From assembly GCF_910592395.1 (NCBI RefSeq), contig NC_088309.1, forward strand, positions 19,534,599 through 19,594,598: a DNA stretch of 60,000 nt, written 5' to 3'. Below the pieces are notes generated by a model, which searched no databases, was not told the DNA's origin, and worked only from the letters and a program-made list of their open reading frames with translations. Below are positions 10,451 through 23,559 of this stretch, one piece after another; the stretch's first letter is position 1; the number at the start of each line of letters is the position of its first letter. The stretch comes from Lineus longissimus. Taxonomy: Eukaryota > Nemertea > Pilidiophora > Heteronemertea > Lineidae. The translations under genes and the position numbers were made by a program.

Positions 10451-13400
10451 AGTAGCGCTGATTGAGCAGCTCCACATCTGAGTTTTCAAAATGGCCGGCG
10501 CTAAACTCGCGGATAACCTCTATAACTCGTTAACCTTGAGTTTCCGAAAAAATGTGGATTTTCAGATTTGATAATGGATGTGATTATGTGATCTTGCAGC
10601 TTTACATGTATACTATATATAATTATACCTAATGTACGCGAGTGAATATTTCCTTAAAGTACATACTGCAATCTGGTGAACGCATGAGTAGACTATCACA
10701 GATTCTTCGGAGAATATGATAAGGAAGGTTCCTTGGTTCAAGGATTCCACGTTCGTGATATCACAGGGACTATATTAGACAGGAGCCAGGTAGAGGTCAG
10801 AGTCCCCAGGGAGTTTCTCCCATCTGAGTAACAGTACAAGGAAACCTTTTACGCTTGTCCGATGAACACATTTGCTGCTTTAGGCAATAATAAAATGCAG
10901 CTGTATATGGGCGCAGTCCTTGCAGGCCTTGGCCTTCATATCAAAACTGTCGATGGGTAATTTCTTCCAACGAGCAGTTTCATGTCTTCAAACGAAAGTT
11001 CAGACACTATACTTTGTGACTTTTTATATCTCTCGCCACTTGTACTATATATATATATATATTTAAAAACCAGTGATCAGTATCACCATGACCATGAATA
11101 GTGCCTCCCCCACCTCCATTACAATATCTGGCACAATTATTGCACGCCAATTGCTTCACGATGTGCACTCCAATCGATATCCCATGGCTTCAGCGGCCGC
11201 GATCGATACCCGTGTTACGATAGGCCCGGGACATCATCGGAATACCAAGGAATATGTCGGGATAAAACAGAAAATAAGACAGATAAAGTGAAAAAATTCA
11301 ATCCTACCTTTTCTCTAATTGATCCCCTGGGATATCATTAGGCCAGGTTGGCATTTTTGTATCCATATTGTGGTCTACATGATTGAATCGTTGGGATATC
11401 CGTAGAGTTAAGAAGTCCTATGCTCACGTTAGGACGAGGACGCAGCTGTCATGCGCACCGAGTGCATCAAAGCTTGATTCAGGTCATAGGCCCCTGGACC
11501 GGTATCAGATAGTCCGCAAGGGGGAAAGGGTATGAGTCAAATGATCTGAGTCATGGAAACGCGCCCGGAAACCGTATCACCCTGATGGCAAATTTCCAGC
11601 GGAATCTTGCCCAATCAATTTTCACATCCACGGAGAGTGGTATTGCGCTAAGGAAGGACGTAATGTATATCGAAGACAGGTTGTAAGGACTTGTCTCCCC
11701 AACCTCATATATGGGAATGGGACATCCCGTATGGCATAAGCATTGTTTCCCATGAAATACGGGCATTGTATATGTGCACAGCTGCTCAGCTTTCCACCAA
11801 TCAAATTATTCCATTTCAGCGCTTAAGGCAAATGCTTAAACGGTCTCCTGGTCGTTTTGACGGGGCTTTGATCGGGCTCGTGGTCGGCGACACCGGCCGG
11901 GAGCGAGAGGGCTAATTGCTGCCACGTGTCGGTCCCAAAGGTTTTTCAGGTAATGCTAAGAATAACCCCTTTTGTATCCTTATTGCTCGCAAGGAAAAAC
12001 AGTCGAGAAACAACAGACAGCTATAGGGAGACCCTGGATTAGGAGGAAACAGAGTAAAATATGTCAATCTGTCTTTCGGCGTTCCAAATAATGAGCCGGA
12101 TAAATATTAAAAAAACGGAAACTCTTAAAAATGTTTACCGGTTCACCTTGACCATGGACCATCTTGATAAAATGTTGCTTATATATCATGTTCATGAAAG
12201 TTTGTGAGGTGTCTTATTCCTTCGCAAGAGACTGCGTTGGTCCTGGAAGTGGCACTATCTCAGGGAACCGGCGGCATCATTTACATCGGATAGTACATGT
12301 ACTTGCACTAATTCACTAAAAGTTGTTTTTTTTCACATTATATGAGGTGGTCAGGCTGGAGACATTTGCGTCATATGCATGACCGGTCAGAAACATGGCT
12401 TTATCATGCAGTGAACTCTTTTTAAACTCAGTCTTATACCCTTGCTACCCTTGATGCGTTCTGGAGCTATTTGTGAAGTAACCATCTGTCGATCCAGCTG
12501 CAATCCGTACTTGTCTCGGGAGAAGGTAACTTTTGAACAGCGGGTTGTATTGGACTTATTAGTAAAGAGGAATCGCCCTTATAGCAGACACCTTAAGGAC
12601 AGCCTCTGTCTTAAGAACAGTGCATTTAGTGCTCCCAAATTGGTCACTTCCATTGAAAACAACCTCTGTAATCATGACAACTCTCAATTAAGGACAGCAT
12701 TTTTCCGCCGTAAAGTGAAGCATCTTTCAACTTCAGGGCCTTTCCCTCGGCACTTACTGAGTTTGCGTGGGGAGGAGCACATACGACTGACCCTGCAGGT
12801 ATTCGAGGATGAGGGCGAAGCAGAGGTCGGGATATTCTTTGAGGGACCTTGCTTGACTATTCAGCAGATCATCATTAAACATAACCCGTATCATTAGGGT
12901 GTAAGGTCATTAGTCTGATCTGATTATCTACATGGAGGTGCACCTTGGTCAACCGGGGTCGGACCCTGGGAATGAAAACAGTGCCTGGAGACCGGGAATG
13001 AAAACAGTGCCTGGAGACCATTACCCAATTACGATCCCAGCAGTCACCCATCTGCCCTCCGCCACGCGTCTCACCCAAGTTGACAGAGTCGAAAAATAGC
13101 CGTTAATAGGTACCGCCTTAGCGCGCGTTTCATTCGGTTTTCTCAATGAAGCCATAAGGAATGAACATCTTTAAATATAGCATCATTAGCCAAACTTACC
13201 TTTCAGTAATATTTGATTTAAATATTGTCTTTGATATGGGCTGGGTTAATATAAAAGGCATCTTGATCATCCACTTGACGCACGGTTTGTCCTAAACGGT
13301 TCTGTATATTGGCCATTTTAAGCAGAAGCGAAGTGTTGTCGTGGATGAAGTCCAAGTGACGAGGCAGTGATGTGCCAAGCTAAAGGTGCATGTATGAGTA

Positions 13401-16400
13401 AGGGTTACTGTGGCTCATCCATACCTGCGTTGATGGAGAGCCAAGCGAGCACTAAGAGCTCTCTAAACTCCTGTGAAACGAGGGCAGTGATATCCACTTG
13501 GACACCCTGTACATTCGAGGAGAATATTCAATGTTTTATAGCTGCCTTACGAAATGTCAGGAGAATATGATATAAACGCCAAAGAAATGTCAGAATAATT
13601 TATCCTTTTGTAGGCCTTATACCCGCAATATCCGCATCAATACCGATCATATAAGGTTCCTATAACAACGACTTCCCAATGATTAACTGCCCGAAATGTT
13701 GCTGCGTTCTCCCTCAAGTTATTCACCGATAAATCTTAGCCACTGCAATATCGGTAGCCAAGAATGCTCTTTTTCTCAGAACCAGCTCGTCACCAAGTAC
13801 ATTTAGGAGTGATTCACTCTCGAATGCTCCAACAAGTACATTGTGAGTGATTTCGCCTGGGTTTCAGGGAAAGAACTCTCACCGGTGTCCATTACTATTA
13901 AAGAGGTTGGCACTATCCTTTGCCGAAGGAGAACATATTGGGACTAAAGAGCTCCACCTATAAAATCCTTCAGAAGGAAAGACAGTTCCATACATGTAGA
14001 TTTATATTAGAACGCTATGGCAAAGTTGAGCGAAGGCCGTTGGCGATCTACATGGAACTGCCAGCACCGCGGGGTCTCGGGTTTGGAGGACGTCCGCCCT
14101 CGAAGTGCTCGACATCTTCTCCCACACCAGATTTATTTGGAAAGTAGAGCATCCTTGTATTTGGCTCTGGTGTTTTCTTCTGAAACAACATTGCCTCAAG
14201 CAAATTTCTAATAATCTTCTGAACCAGGAAGGAAATCAGCTTTTTTCAATTTTGTGTTCGTTTGAGAGTGTGATTCGCAGCGACCCCAAAACCTTGTGCT
14301 CTAAGCGACCAAATAAACCCTTAGCGGCCAAAAGTCGATTCACTATATGGATGGTCAAAAATCACCCCCAAAACATCAGACTCCAAAACCGTGATCCCAC
14401 GGCGAGTAGTTTATGGTTTGCAGAACTATCATGGGTCTACTGGACCTCAGGTTATTAATTTCATCGGAGTATCTGGGAAAAAACTTTGAGTTGATTAATG
14501 TATTATAGTTTTGTGACTAGTGTGCATACAGAACCCTGTGCCGCCTTCGTCAGAAAGTTCGATTGCTTGCGGCATTTGCATGCAAGAGATTTTCACATCA
14601 ACCCTATATAATTCGCACATTCACTGAACAAACTGTTCGAAATCAAATGGACCAAAGCTTCAAAAACTCATTTGATTTTCACAGCTTTCATTATGAAGAT
14701 GAATGACTCTTTTCCAACTATCATGAGTATACGCAGATAACCTACATTTCAATTCTGAGGCCCTGTTATATCGAGTCCAGGGTAGTCACTATAGTCTCTA
14801 TTGCAATATTTGTTCAGGCCTTGATTACAGGAAAACGTTTTGTTTGTCGTTCATCCGTTGTATAACACTCATGTGATGAAATTTCAAGAGAAAACAAAAG
14901 AGTATAGTCTCATCCGACCCGAGCCGCCAAACGCTGGCTCACCATGGAGTCAGAACTACACATGGGCACGTAATACGATGTAAAGCATTTAACTGCCAAA
15001 AACGTCTCTTTTTCCGAAATCGCTCTTTGGTTGCACTTGGTGTTCCCGGGCTCAAGTGCTAACGGAGCTACAAGCTGCTAACGACATAACCTGTTCTAAA
15101 TGAGCCGCTATAGGATACATGTACATTTATATCATACCAATACAGTTTGGTAGCGGCTAACATGGATTTAATGTCATCTTCGTTGGTTATTATATCAGCC
15201 GATCTTAATGTTGCAGATGGCATATGGTCCGCTATAAGAATGAGCCCAATTTAGGACCGGATTACCACCTTCATTTTGGGAGGGCACTGCCAGATGGTCA
15301 ACCTTTATCGTGATTGCCACAAGGATATCACCCGAAAACAATTGTTCGGTTCAGTCACGAGTTAATATCATGAAAGCTAACTGGATAACTAGGGTATAGT
15401 CAGATATTTGTTTGTTAAACATTGATGAAAATTCCCAACCTCGAAACCGAAGATCTATCTATTTATAATTCCACTGTGACTGTTCTAGTTGCGTTATCGA
15501 TTTGTCGTATGTCGTTCTGGCAGACGGCCATAGCTATTTTTAGACCCGGGAGGGCTCGATCGATCTGTTCGGAGATGGCGATATTTGCAAAACCTGAAGG
15601 CAAATTGTACGGCGGGTTTGTATTTGAAGGGGACAGACAAGACTAGAAGGCAAATAAATGACTGGTGCATATGTAACCCGAGGATGTAACTATCTGACTG
15701 TCACTTTTTTTGTCAGAATGACGCTTATACAGTGCACAAACCGGGTGCCTCAAAAACAGGAGGTCTTTACTCTAAAAACTAATGGTTAGTGTGATCAAAT
15801 TCCAGTGCGATGGCTGTGTCCTTGAGTGGGTTTAAGTGTATCTTCACTGCATCTCTGCGTCCATGTATATCCGAGCAGTGCCAGTGACTTGAAAATGCTG
15901 TGCAGAAATCTTCTTTATGTCTGCTTTGGCAAGCCATTCCGCCAATGAATAAATACTACCGGCCGGTAAATGCCTTTAACAGAAACTTATTACTTCTTTC
16001 GGTCTTTAGTTATACACTGTCAGTTAAGCAAATCTGGACTTCGTGAATGTTGCAATGAGTTCATCAGAACTGCAGATGATCCCAGCACCGGGCCGGAATC
16101 AATTACCTGGACAAATGGTTGATCAGATGATATTGATTTCAGGTCATCACAAGTTCACTGATGGAAAGGCACATTGTTTATTACCTTCGCTGGCCTCGGA
16201 TCAAAATCCGATAACAAAGCTCATGATATGATATATGGATTTGATGGATGCGAGTCCAATGAAAGCAAGGGAAAAATGACAATCGTCTTTCTCTTCGCAT
16301 CGTTTAATGCAGATGAAATCTGATAACTTGGATTGCTATACTTCATGAATCGAAACCTTTTTTTCAATTATGATTAAAACTCAGATTATTGACAGCTATT

Positions 16401-19400
16401 TCGCTCGACAAAATGCTCCAAGTCTGAGGTACACTTGGCTCATGTTTGGATATCAATCATCACTATCAACAACGGACACCAACTAATGTTCTTCTTTACA
16501 TCGACAAGACAACACTTTTCTACACTACGCTAAATCATAGCTTCGCCTGTTGCGGAAATTATCAGTAACGTCGACTGACAAATGGAAAAACGAAAAAAAG
16601 GCGAACGATCGTCTTCATCAATCTGTTAGCTTGGATTGCTGCATTACCGAGCGACTAGGATTTGAGAAGCTCATCAGCGGCATTGCGGGGGCGAGGACTG
16701 GATAAGGACAATGTTCTCAATTGTTACGGCGTCTTGGCAATCCACTATACAAGCAATGTTGGTTGGTCTCCTTTACATGGTGTTTTGTATACCAATTTTT
16801 TTAATTCGGCTATTTCGGTTGCCTCTAATGCATAAACCAGCTCTCTATTATTTTAGTTCAGCCACTTTTTAAGCACGATATACATGCATGTATATTCAAA
16901 TGCCTCTCTTGTCGTATCCTCAGCTGACCTAGTCGCTCCGGGTCATAGGAAAGAGTCATTTGATCGACAATCGATATCATAATATACTGAGATGCTGTTG
17001 GCGACCTAAGTGCTTCATGTAACAGCTGATGTATATCAGTCTTCGCCAGCTTCGAAGATGAGACCAGGCATTGACCCAATGACATAGATCTAGCTATGGC
17101 CATGGACACAGTTTTACGCTCCTTCGATCGAGATTCAAATGGGAGCCGAGTGACATCTATAAAATATCAAAGGTTCGCCGTGTTTTGCTGTGCATGTCCA
17201 AAGGCAAGGCCCGCCGGGAAGCAAGGGAATGCCAGTCCTGTCGCCATAATTCGTATCTCTAAAAAGCGTGCGACATTTACATGAGGCTCCCGATGCAGCC
17301 AGATTCTCGAAGGGGCGAGGGGAATACCAATACTATGCAATACCATGTAGTGCGTCAGGAGTGTAAAAGTACATCCACTCGACCTTCATGCCAGGGACAT
17401 TAGCATTCAGTCATTTTCAAATTCTTTTAACCCACGACACATGTTACAAATATATAGAAAATCAATCGCCACATTTAGAAAATAAGTTACCACTTAGACT
17501 GTAAATCAAATTAAAATGTACTTGCACTTCTTCGAACTTTTCCTCGAACTGCAAATGCACTATGATAATGTCGAATTATAGGATAAGTGAATATGAAATA
17601 TATTTTCTCGTCCGAACCAAGCGTGCATGAACTTAATCGCCGGAGGGGGATGCACCCTTTATTCTTGTATTTACAGATGGTCTGATAGACATCAAAGTCG
17701 ACATATTTTAAGAAGAAATTTGTCCTGGTTACCTAAGAATATTATGTCCCCCACCAACACAAACTATAGAATGAAGGAAATCCCCTAAACAATGATTTAA
17801 GGAAATTTAACGTTTATCACAGAAGTCAGGGTAAACAGTCAGCACGGGATGCGCGCATGTGACGGCAAAATTTTAAAAAAAAGATTTTTCGGGCGGCGGC
17901 CAAAACCGGCGCGGCAGGCGGGGACAGGAAACAAATCTAATCTGTACTTGCTCTTACTATTACTTTTATATATCTCTGACGTGCAGAATAATCTGATATT
18001 TACCGGTTCCGATCGATTGTTAACCAATATCATAATGTGCGCTTTGCTCACAAGATGATTGGTATAATCGGGTAACCGGCAACAACTATCGTAAAATGCG
18101 TATATAGCCTGAAGCTATATTCTCATGGGCCATAGATTTGGAGTTGACTCCAAATAACGCGTACGATGCCAGAAAATGACAAAATGTGATAAATCCACAC
18201 CGGTCCGAAAAAGGTATAGGACATTCTGTCATCCCACTTTCAGGGGACTCTCAGTGCATGCTTGTACCTCTCAGTCTTCTTCTTTTTCAGCGTTCGGGAA
18301 AAATCCTTACATTTAATACGCCTGAAGGACGCTTGGATCTCGGAGTCTTGTGTGTCAAGATGCTTTGAAGCCAAACGTGTTAAATCCCTTCCCGTCTATA
18401 CAGTGTATATGTCAACTAGCAGACTACTCACACTTTAGCCAGCTATGTATACATCATAACAAAGTGATACCATGACTAATTAAGAAAATCCAGTTTTATA
18501 CTCAGTACCATGCCAAATATACTAAAGTTTCAGTACATGTGCAATGCATTTACACAGACTTATCATGGTGAAATCGTGGACACTTTGTGCCTCATGCGCG
18601 ACCCTGGATCTACTTTGATCTTGAAGATAGATGGAAAGAGTTTCCGGCGACACGTCGCATGCTCATCTCAAAGAAGGAAATATTGGGACAAGTATAGAAA
18701 TATGAGATGTTTTTGGAAACAGGAACATACAAGGAAATAATGTCTCTGCAGGATGTAAAGAGATATATGAGAGGGCACCTTTTTGCAACTACATGTAGTC
18801 AATTCATAAAAAAGTGTCTTAAAAATGTACGAATGCTGCATCTGGAAAAAATTACTTTGGACAACTACCAGAGCTTAAAAAGAAATATCATCACCTATTT
18901 TTGTTCGCTCCCGGGCAATTTGTCCGCCAGCTCACTAGCCACATTCTGAACCATCAGGGTTACTCGGTCCGTTACCTCCTCTCATACGGATCCAAGGCTT
19001 TAGGGTCAAGACGACTAGCCATCACCATGAAGATTCCGGCGAGTTTATATTGTGCCCCGTTACCGGTACATTAATTTGAATCACAGAACCAAGAAAAAAA
19101 TATATCTATTTTTGGTAATACCACATGTACGATTAAAGGCTGAATTATGCTGTACCATCTCCGCTCCCTTAAACCCCTTCTTTATGCTGGTGAAAGTAAA
19201 CTTACCTGTAAGATAGAAGGAAACCGGAGACCCTGGAGGAAACCTACGCTGTCGAAGCCAGTTACCCTCTCTATCTACGGGACAGACCGCGGAATCGGGT
19301 GACAGGGTGACGGGCGCCCTTTGGAGTGGACGACTTGGTCATCTCCATAAACTGGCCAACTCCTCTAAGTGCTCCAAAGGTTCAAAGCATATTGTGATAA

Positions 19401-20550
19401 ATCATTTTTATGGGTTTTCCTCCGACGACACATGTCGAAACATTAATATCGGAAAAGATGAAACCAGACCCAATAACAGCCATTTCATACTCTTCTACCG
19501 GTAATCACGTCAAAGCGACAAAGGGCTGGCTTGACTTTTCTGTGTAGAAAATCCATCTATGACGTCAATTTCGCGCAAATCCTTCTCCACGTTGCTGGAG
19601 CCTACGCATTCCTTTATTTTATTCAGTGTTTGGTCGCCGGATTTGAGAAGCATTGCCAAAAACGTGGGCGTTAAGAAGCTATACGCTGTGGTACGGTATC
19701 TAATTGAAGGGATGCTGAGATTGTTTTTTTATTCGTCTCTGAGATTGTTGACCTTTAGGTTGAACATGTTGAAAGAAGGATAGCGAGTGGATTGCGATTG
19801 GTTTAGCGACAACTTCGTTCCGGGCAGGAAATAACATGCATGCAATGTTATCCGTCCAAAAATTTTATAGCCGGTCTTTTTCAAAAATGAGTAATTCATG
19901 ACACAAACTCCAACGTTAGAATGCTGATCGATTTTTTCTCGAACGAATCATTACATTAATTTGGAGGCGAATTATCTTGTACATGTAATAGCCCCCTATT
20001 GGCAGAATTTGGCATGACCCAGTGCAAGATGCCAGAGTATGGTATTGCGTTTACATTTTTAATAGCCTTTATTTATTCTTTGTACCAATGAATATTGACA
20101 ATTCAGAACCATTCCGGATATTTCTGCAACTACACATTTAAAAACAAGTTTGCGGGGTGTTGCACCCGCGACGTGGTCGTGGAATTCATTAGCACGTTGC
20201 ATTGATTACGAATGAACGTTAAATTAATCGTTTCATCAATATAATACGTGGGTAAAAAGTTATAAAGTCTGAAAAACATATCAGATTATGAATCAATGAA
20301 AATTGCTGAATATATGAATGGTTCAAAATACTAACTTACATGTTCATGATCAATGATATCAAATTCTGATGTTAGATAACTGTGTGAACCTGTGTAGGTG
20401 AGCCCACCTACATCCATTGGTCTCCAATCTAGACTGATCGATAATTGATTTCTCTATCAGCGGCGTTTTTTGTGGGAGTCGTTGAGACAAAGGTTAGCCC
20501 GCGTCTAGGAATCTCTTACACACTAAGAAATGAAGGTTTTGAGCTGGAAA
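10451..20550. other. Ten-kilobase stretch without a recognisable gene
   Basis: Open frames are short and overlap on both strands. I can point to a TA microsatellite near 11048-11062; a segment at 12550-12720 in which TTAAGGACAGC and TTAAGAACAG recur, which is repeat-like and underlies a spurious 151-codon frame; and a 26-bp direct duplication, GGGAATGAAAACAGTGCCTG and following bases, at about 12968-13020. Frames at 18510-18740 and 18707-18949 read plausibly but overlap, lack a domain and have no clear splice partners. Confidence 0.35.
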
Positions 20551-20557
20551 ATACATA

Positions 20558-20700
20558 ATGCCGTTGTGCAGTTAAAATATGCACGCAAATTTGCTGAAAC
20601 TTGGTATATTGTATTTGTGTACAAAGTATACTATATGTACATTTTCAAATTCGAGTTTAATTCTCAAATTTTAGAATAAACGGAGTTTTCCTTTAAGGAA
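20558..20700 (+). repeat. Dispersed repeat, copy 1 (family also near 29.7, 33.0, 33.9 and 9.7 kb)
   Basis: The head AATGCCGTTGTGCAGTTA with CACGCAAATT following, and the tail ACATTTTCAAATTCGAG then TAAACGGAGT, match the block near 29,690-29,860. Tail-only relatives occur at 33,080-33,130, 33,985-34,022 and 9,712-9,765, the last two ending GAACGGC or GAATGGC. All are in the same orientation. Length and internal order suggest a SINE or short non-autonomous element; ends are not defined. Confidence 0.45.
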
Positions 20701-21133
20701 AAGGAAGAGAAAACACTCAGTACCCCATGCAGGTAAGGCTCTAACAACCAAACAATTACCATCAACCAACGAGCAACCATATAAGCTACTATACATGAGA
20801 AGGTACAGAGAACACTTCTTATCATTCCTTATCAGAGTTTCGGGATAACCATCAAATCATTTCGAGCACTTGCCGAAATTAATTTCTCCTCTTCACTTCG
20901 TCTCAAGCCAATTTGCTTGAGATACTTGTGCGGCTAATATCACATCTACCTCAGAACAACTGGAACGCGCAGTATACGGTAGATTAGATACGTCATTTTT
21001 TTATACCCGAGTTTGGAAGTGTCTGATAACGGCGTTGTCGACGGGAAGTATACTAAATAGCTGTCATTTTGACACACTTTCAGTTTTTTTAAGAGATGTT
21101 TTCCATCCCTGTCATTTGTTTAATGATTTAGCT

Positions 21134-21205
21134 TTAAAGGGACAACTTTGGCATGAGATATGTTGGTTTTTCATACAAAAATGACTTCCAGCAAGACCCA
21201 GAAGT
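21134..21205 (+). repeat. Dispersed repeat shared with 24,841-24,912
   Basis: The string TAAAGGGACAACTTTGG followed by CATGAGAT, a T-rich stretch and GACTTCCA recurs at about 24,841 with scattered differences. This looks like two members of a short interspersed family. Confidence 0.4.
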
Positions 21206-21263
21206 ATTAGGGTAGCAGGAAGGGTTGGGCGTTTGTGGTTTCTGAGTCTGAGGGGGTTGGTGT

Positions 21264-21327
21264 CTGTTGACTGTGCTTTAAGAGAGACTAGGCATGGCGC
21301 CAGTCTCTCTTAAAGCACAGTCAACAG
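21264..21327. repeat. Perfect 26-bp inverted repeat around a 12-base spacer
   Basis: CTGTTGACTGTGCTTTAAGA (continuing GAGACT) is followed by AGGCATGGCGCC and then by its exact reverse complement. The spacer plus right half, together with about 20 further bases, occurs again at 21,648-21,709. The shape suggests the junction of two abutting or nested elements rather than a lone hairpin. Confidence 0.7.
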
Positions 21328-21853
21328 GCATTTGGTCTCAGTATTTGGGTTTTGATTGCCATGACTGTACCCCTGTAAAAGTCAGAGGAGGAGAAGTTTG
21401 GAATGATGAAAGCATTGAAGAAGAAGAAATGTTATTATATATTGAGGAAAGCAAAATTTATTATGAGACTAGAAGGCAGTGTCCTGACTTGATTATTTTG
21501 AAAATGGCAGTCTGAACACATTAAAAGGTGGAACATGGCATTTTATCGACTTTGAAGTGTTCCGCAGTTAAAGGGAGACTATAGGCAGCAGCTAGGTAGG
21601 CAAGATAAAGTCATACAAATTTGCCAATAGGGGTCAGTCATATCTCTAGGCATGGCGCCAGTCTCTCTTAAAGCACAGTCAACAGGCATTTGGTCTTAGT
21701 ATTTGGGTACAGAATCAAGGCAGCTCAGAGAGCAATGATTGAACGATGCTGTGGACAAGTCCAAGGATACTGCATCAGTCACGACCAACTTCTCATCAGA
21801 AAGCGTCACCACCAGCATATTCAATGTTCAGTTCCAACCTGTACCAGTCCAAT

Positions 21854-21987
21854 GCACGCCTGTCATGGTCAGCAGTGGTCAGCTTAGCGCGATGTGGAAC
21901 ATTCTTCCGAAACTCAAGCGAGGGAAGTCTGCTCATTAGCCTATCTCGCGCACTGCTCCTTCTTGTCAAACATCGTAGTGAAATCGT
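21854..21987. repeat. 134-bp segment directly duplicated at 23,423-23,556
   Basis: The two copies run from GCACGCCTGTCAT to GTAGTGAAATCGT and differ at roughly nine positions by eye. On the minus strand both copies stay open in the same frame (peptide SRLPSLEF and KNVP shared). In the second copy that frame ends at a donor-like GCG|GTAGGT near 23,420. This may be a duplicated exon or part of an old mobile element; I do not recognise the peptide. Confidence 0.6.
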
Positions 21988-22366
21988 GGTACAGTGGGGC
22001 GTCCTCGAGGATTGCAGCTGGTCGGACAGACGTGAGGTGGAATGTGGGCGGCTGCACTTCTTCGTTGATGTGCGATGGCAGATAGCACAGTTGTTGCGTT
22101 GCATGACAGCTGAAAGTGAATGTGATATCATAGAACTGAGGCGTTTGCAATGAGACTATAGGTGAAGTAGAAGCAAGGAGTGAAATGGGCCATCTTCCAG
22201 TGACTAATATACAGAGTAAGGGCACTGGGTGTTGTTAGATTCAGCATTGAATGTATTCCTCGTACAAGCGTGAATAGTGTGGACATACAGTGAGAGGTGA
22301 GAGACCCCTATTGACTACTTCTTGTAACTTTATCTTGGATATTATATTAGTATTGAACTTCTAGCC

Positions 22367-22495
22367 ATGGATTATGAAGAAATTGAAGTTGTAGGCATGG
22401 AATATGAAAAATTATTCAACGTTGAAAGACATTATTCCATGAGGCTTTGCCGTGATCGCAAAGGACGCGACACGATTGGTTCACATGCTAATGAG
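22367..22495 (+). CDS. Candidate first coding exon, unknown gene
   Basis: GCCATGG, an ideal animal start context, opens a frame of 43 codons rich in Glu, Tyr and charged residues (start MDYEEIEVVGMEYEKLF). It ends cleanly in GAG|GTATGA, a usable 5' splice site. A real short first exon would look like this, but I found no convincing second exon, and the surroundings (21.2-23.6 kb) are repetitive, so it may be the relic of an element. I do not recognise the peptide. Confidence 0.2.
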
Positions 22496-23559
22496 GTATG
22501 ATAATGATAATTACCTCTATAATGCTACTTGGATAGCGACTGTGTCGTTGATTGCAACAGTGGTCTATGTCAATGTGTGCCTGTAATGTCAATGAAGTAT
22601 GATGAGGTGATGACGATAGTGCAATTGACTAGGTGGCGCATTTTAGAATCAGCAGTGAGCACTGTGTGTAACATGGTGGAGGCAGCGGAGATAATAACTG
22701 TGTCGAAAGTATTGTTATAGGGCCTTCCCTAGGCCCATGGGGTTAAATTTACAATCCACGATTGAAAAGATGTAGTTTGATCGCATTCAACTATAAATCC
22801 ATTGAACAGTTGTGTTCCTTGGCTTTAGTCAACCGATGACCTTTTGTTGGGCCATGATCGGGGATTGTAAACTGTAAATGTATTATGGACTGGGAGACGG
22901 GGGAAACACAAGTGAAATAGACCAAAACAAGTGATTTTGGGGCTTTGGTTTAGACGCATGCCCCACATGCGCCATGCGGGATTATGCGGGATTATACGGT
23001 TCATGTGAACTTGTTGACATCTACATGATCTAGTGCCGTTATTGGTCATGGTACATGGTAGGCCTAATCATCATGGCAATATGTTTCAGGAAAAGCTCGG
23101 AGTAAAATGAACTGCCGATGAATAATGATGTTGTTCATGTTTACCATGTTTACTATACATAGCCATAGGGTATGCACTGGCCAGTGCACTTTCTGCACGT
23201 CGTCATGGTCATGTTACATGTTAGTCATGTACGTGATACCTTGCATATTTTGTTTTTTGAATGCGCATGCTTTTTGGGCAAATTCACTTGTACCAACACT
23301 AATGAATAATGTCTTCTTATCCCTATGACTCCATACACAGTGAGGGCATTGTCCCATTCTCATCAAATGGTAACTTATTGTACCGTATTAGGGTGGAAGT
23401 TGGGGAGCAGATACCTACCGCTGCACGCCTGTCATAATCAGCAGTGATGAGCTTAGCGCGATATGGAACATTCTTCAGAAACTCAAGCGAGGGAAGTCTG
23501 CTCATTAGCATATCTCGCGCACTGCTCCTTATTGTCAAACATCGTAGTGAAATCGTAAT

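Noticed and set aside
12442-12897. 151-codon frame
   Set aside because: It lies over a repeat-like segment with recurring TTAAGGACAGC; the peptide resembles no family and composition is not coding-like.
21796-22225. Minus-strand frames as a transposase remnant
   Set aside because: Two frames overlap and neither shows DDE or other catalytic signatures I could recognise; only the duplication itself is reported.
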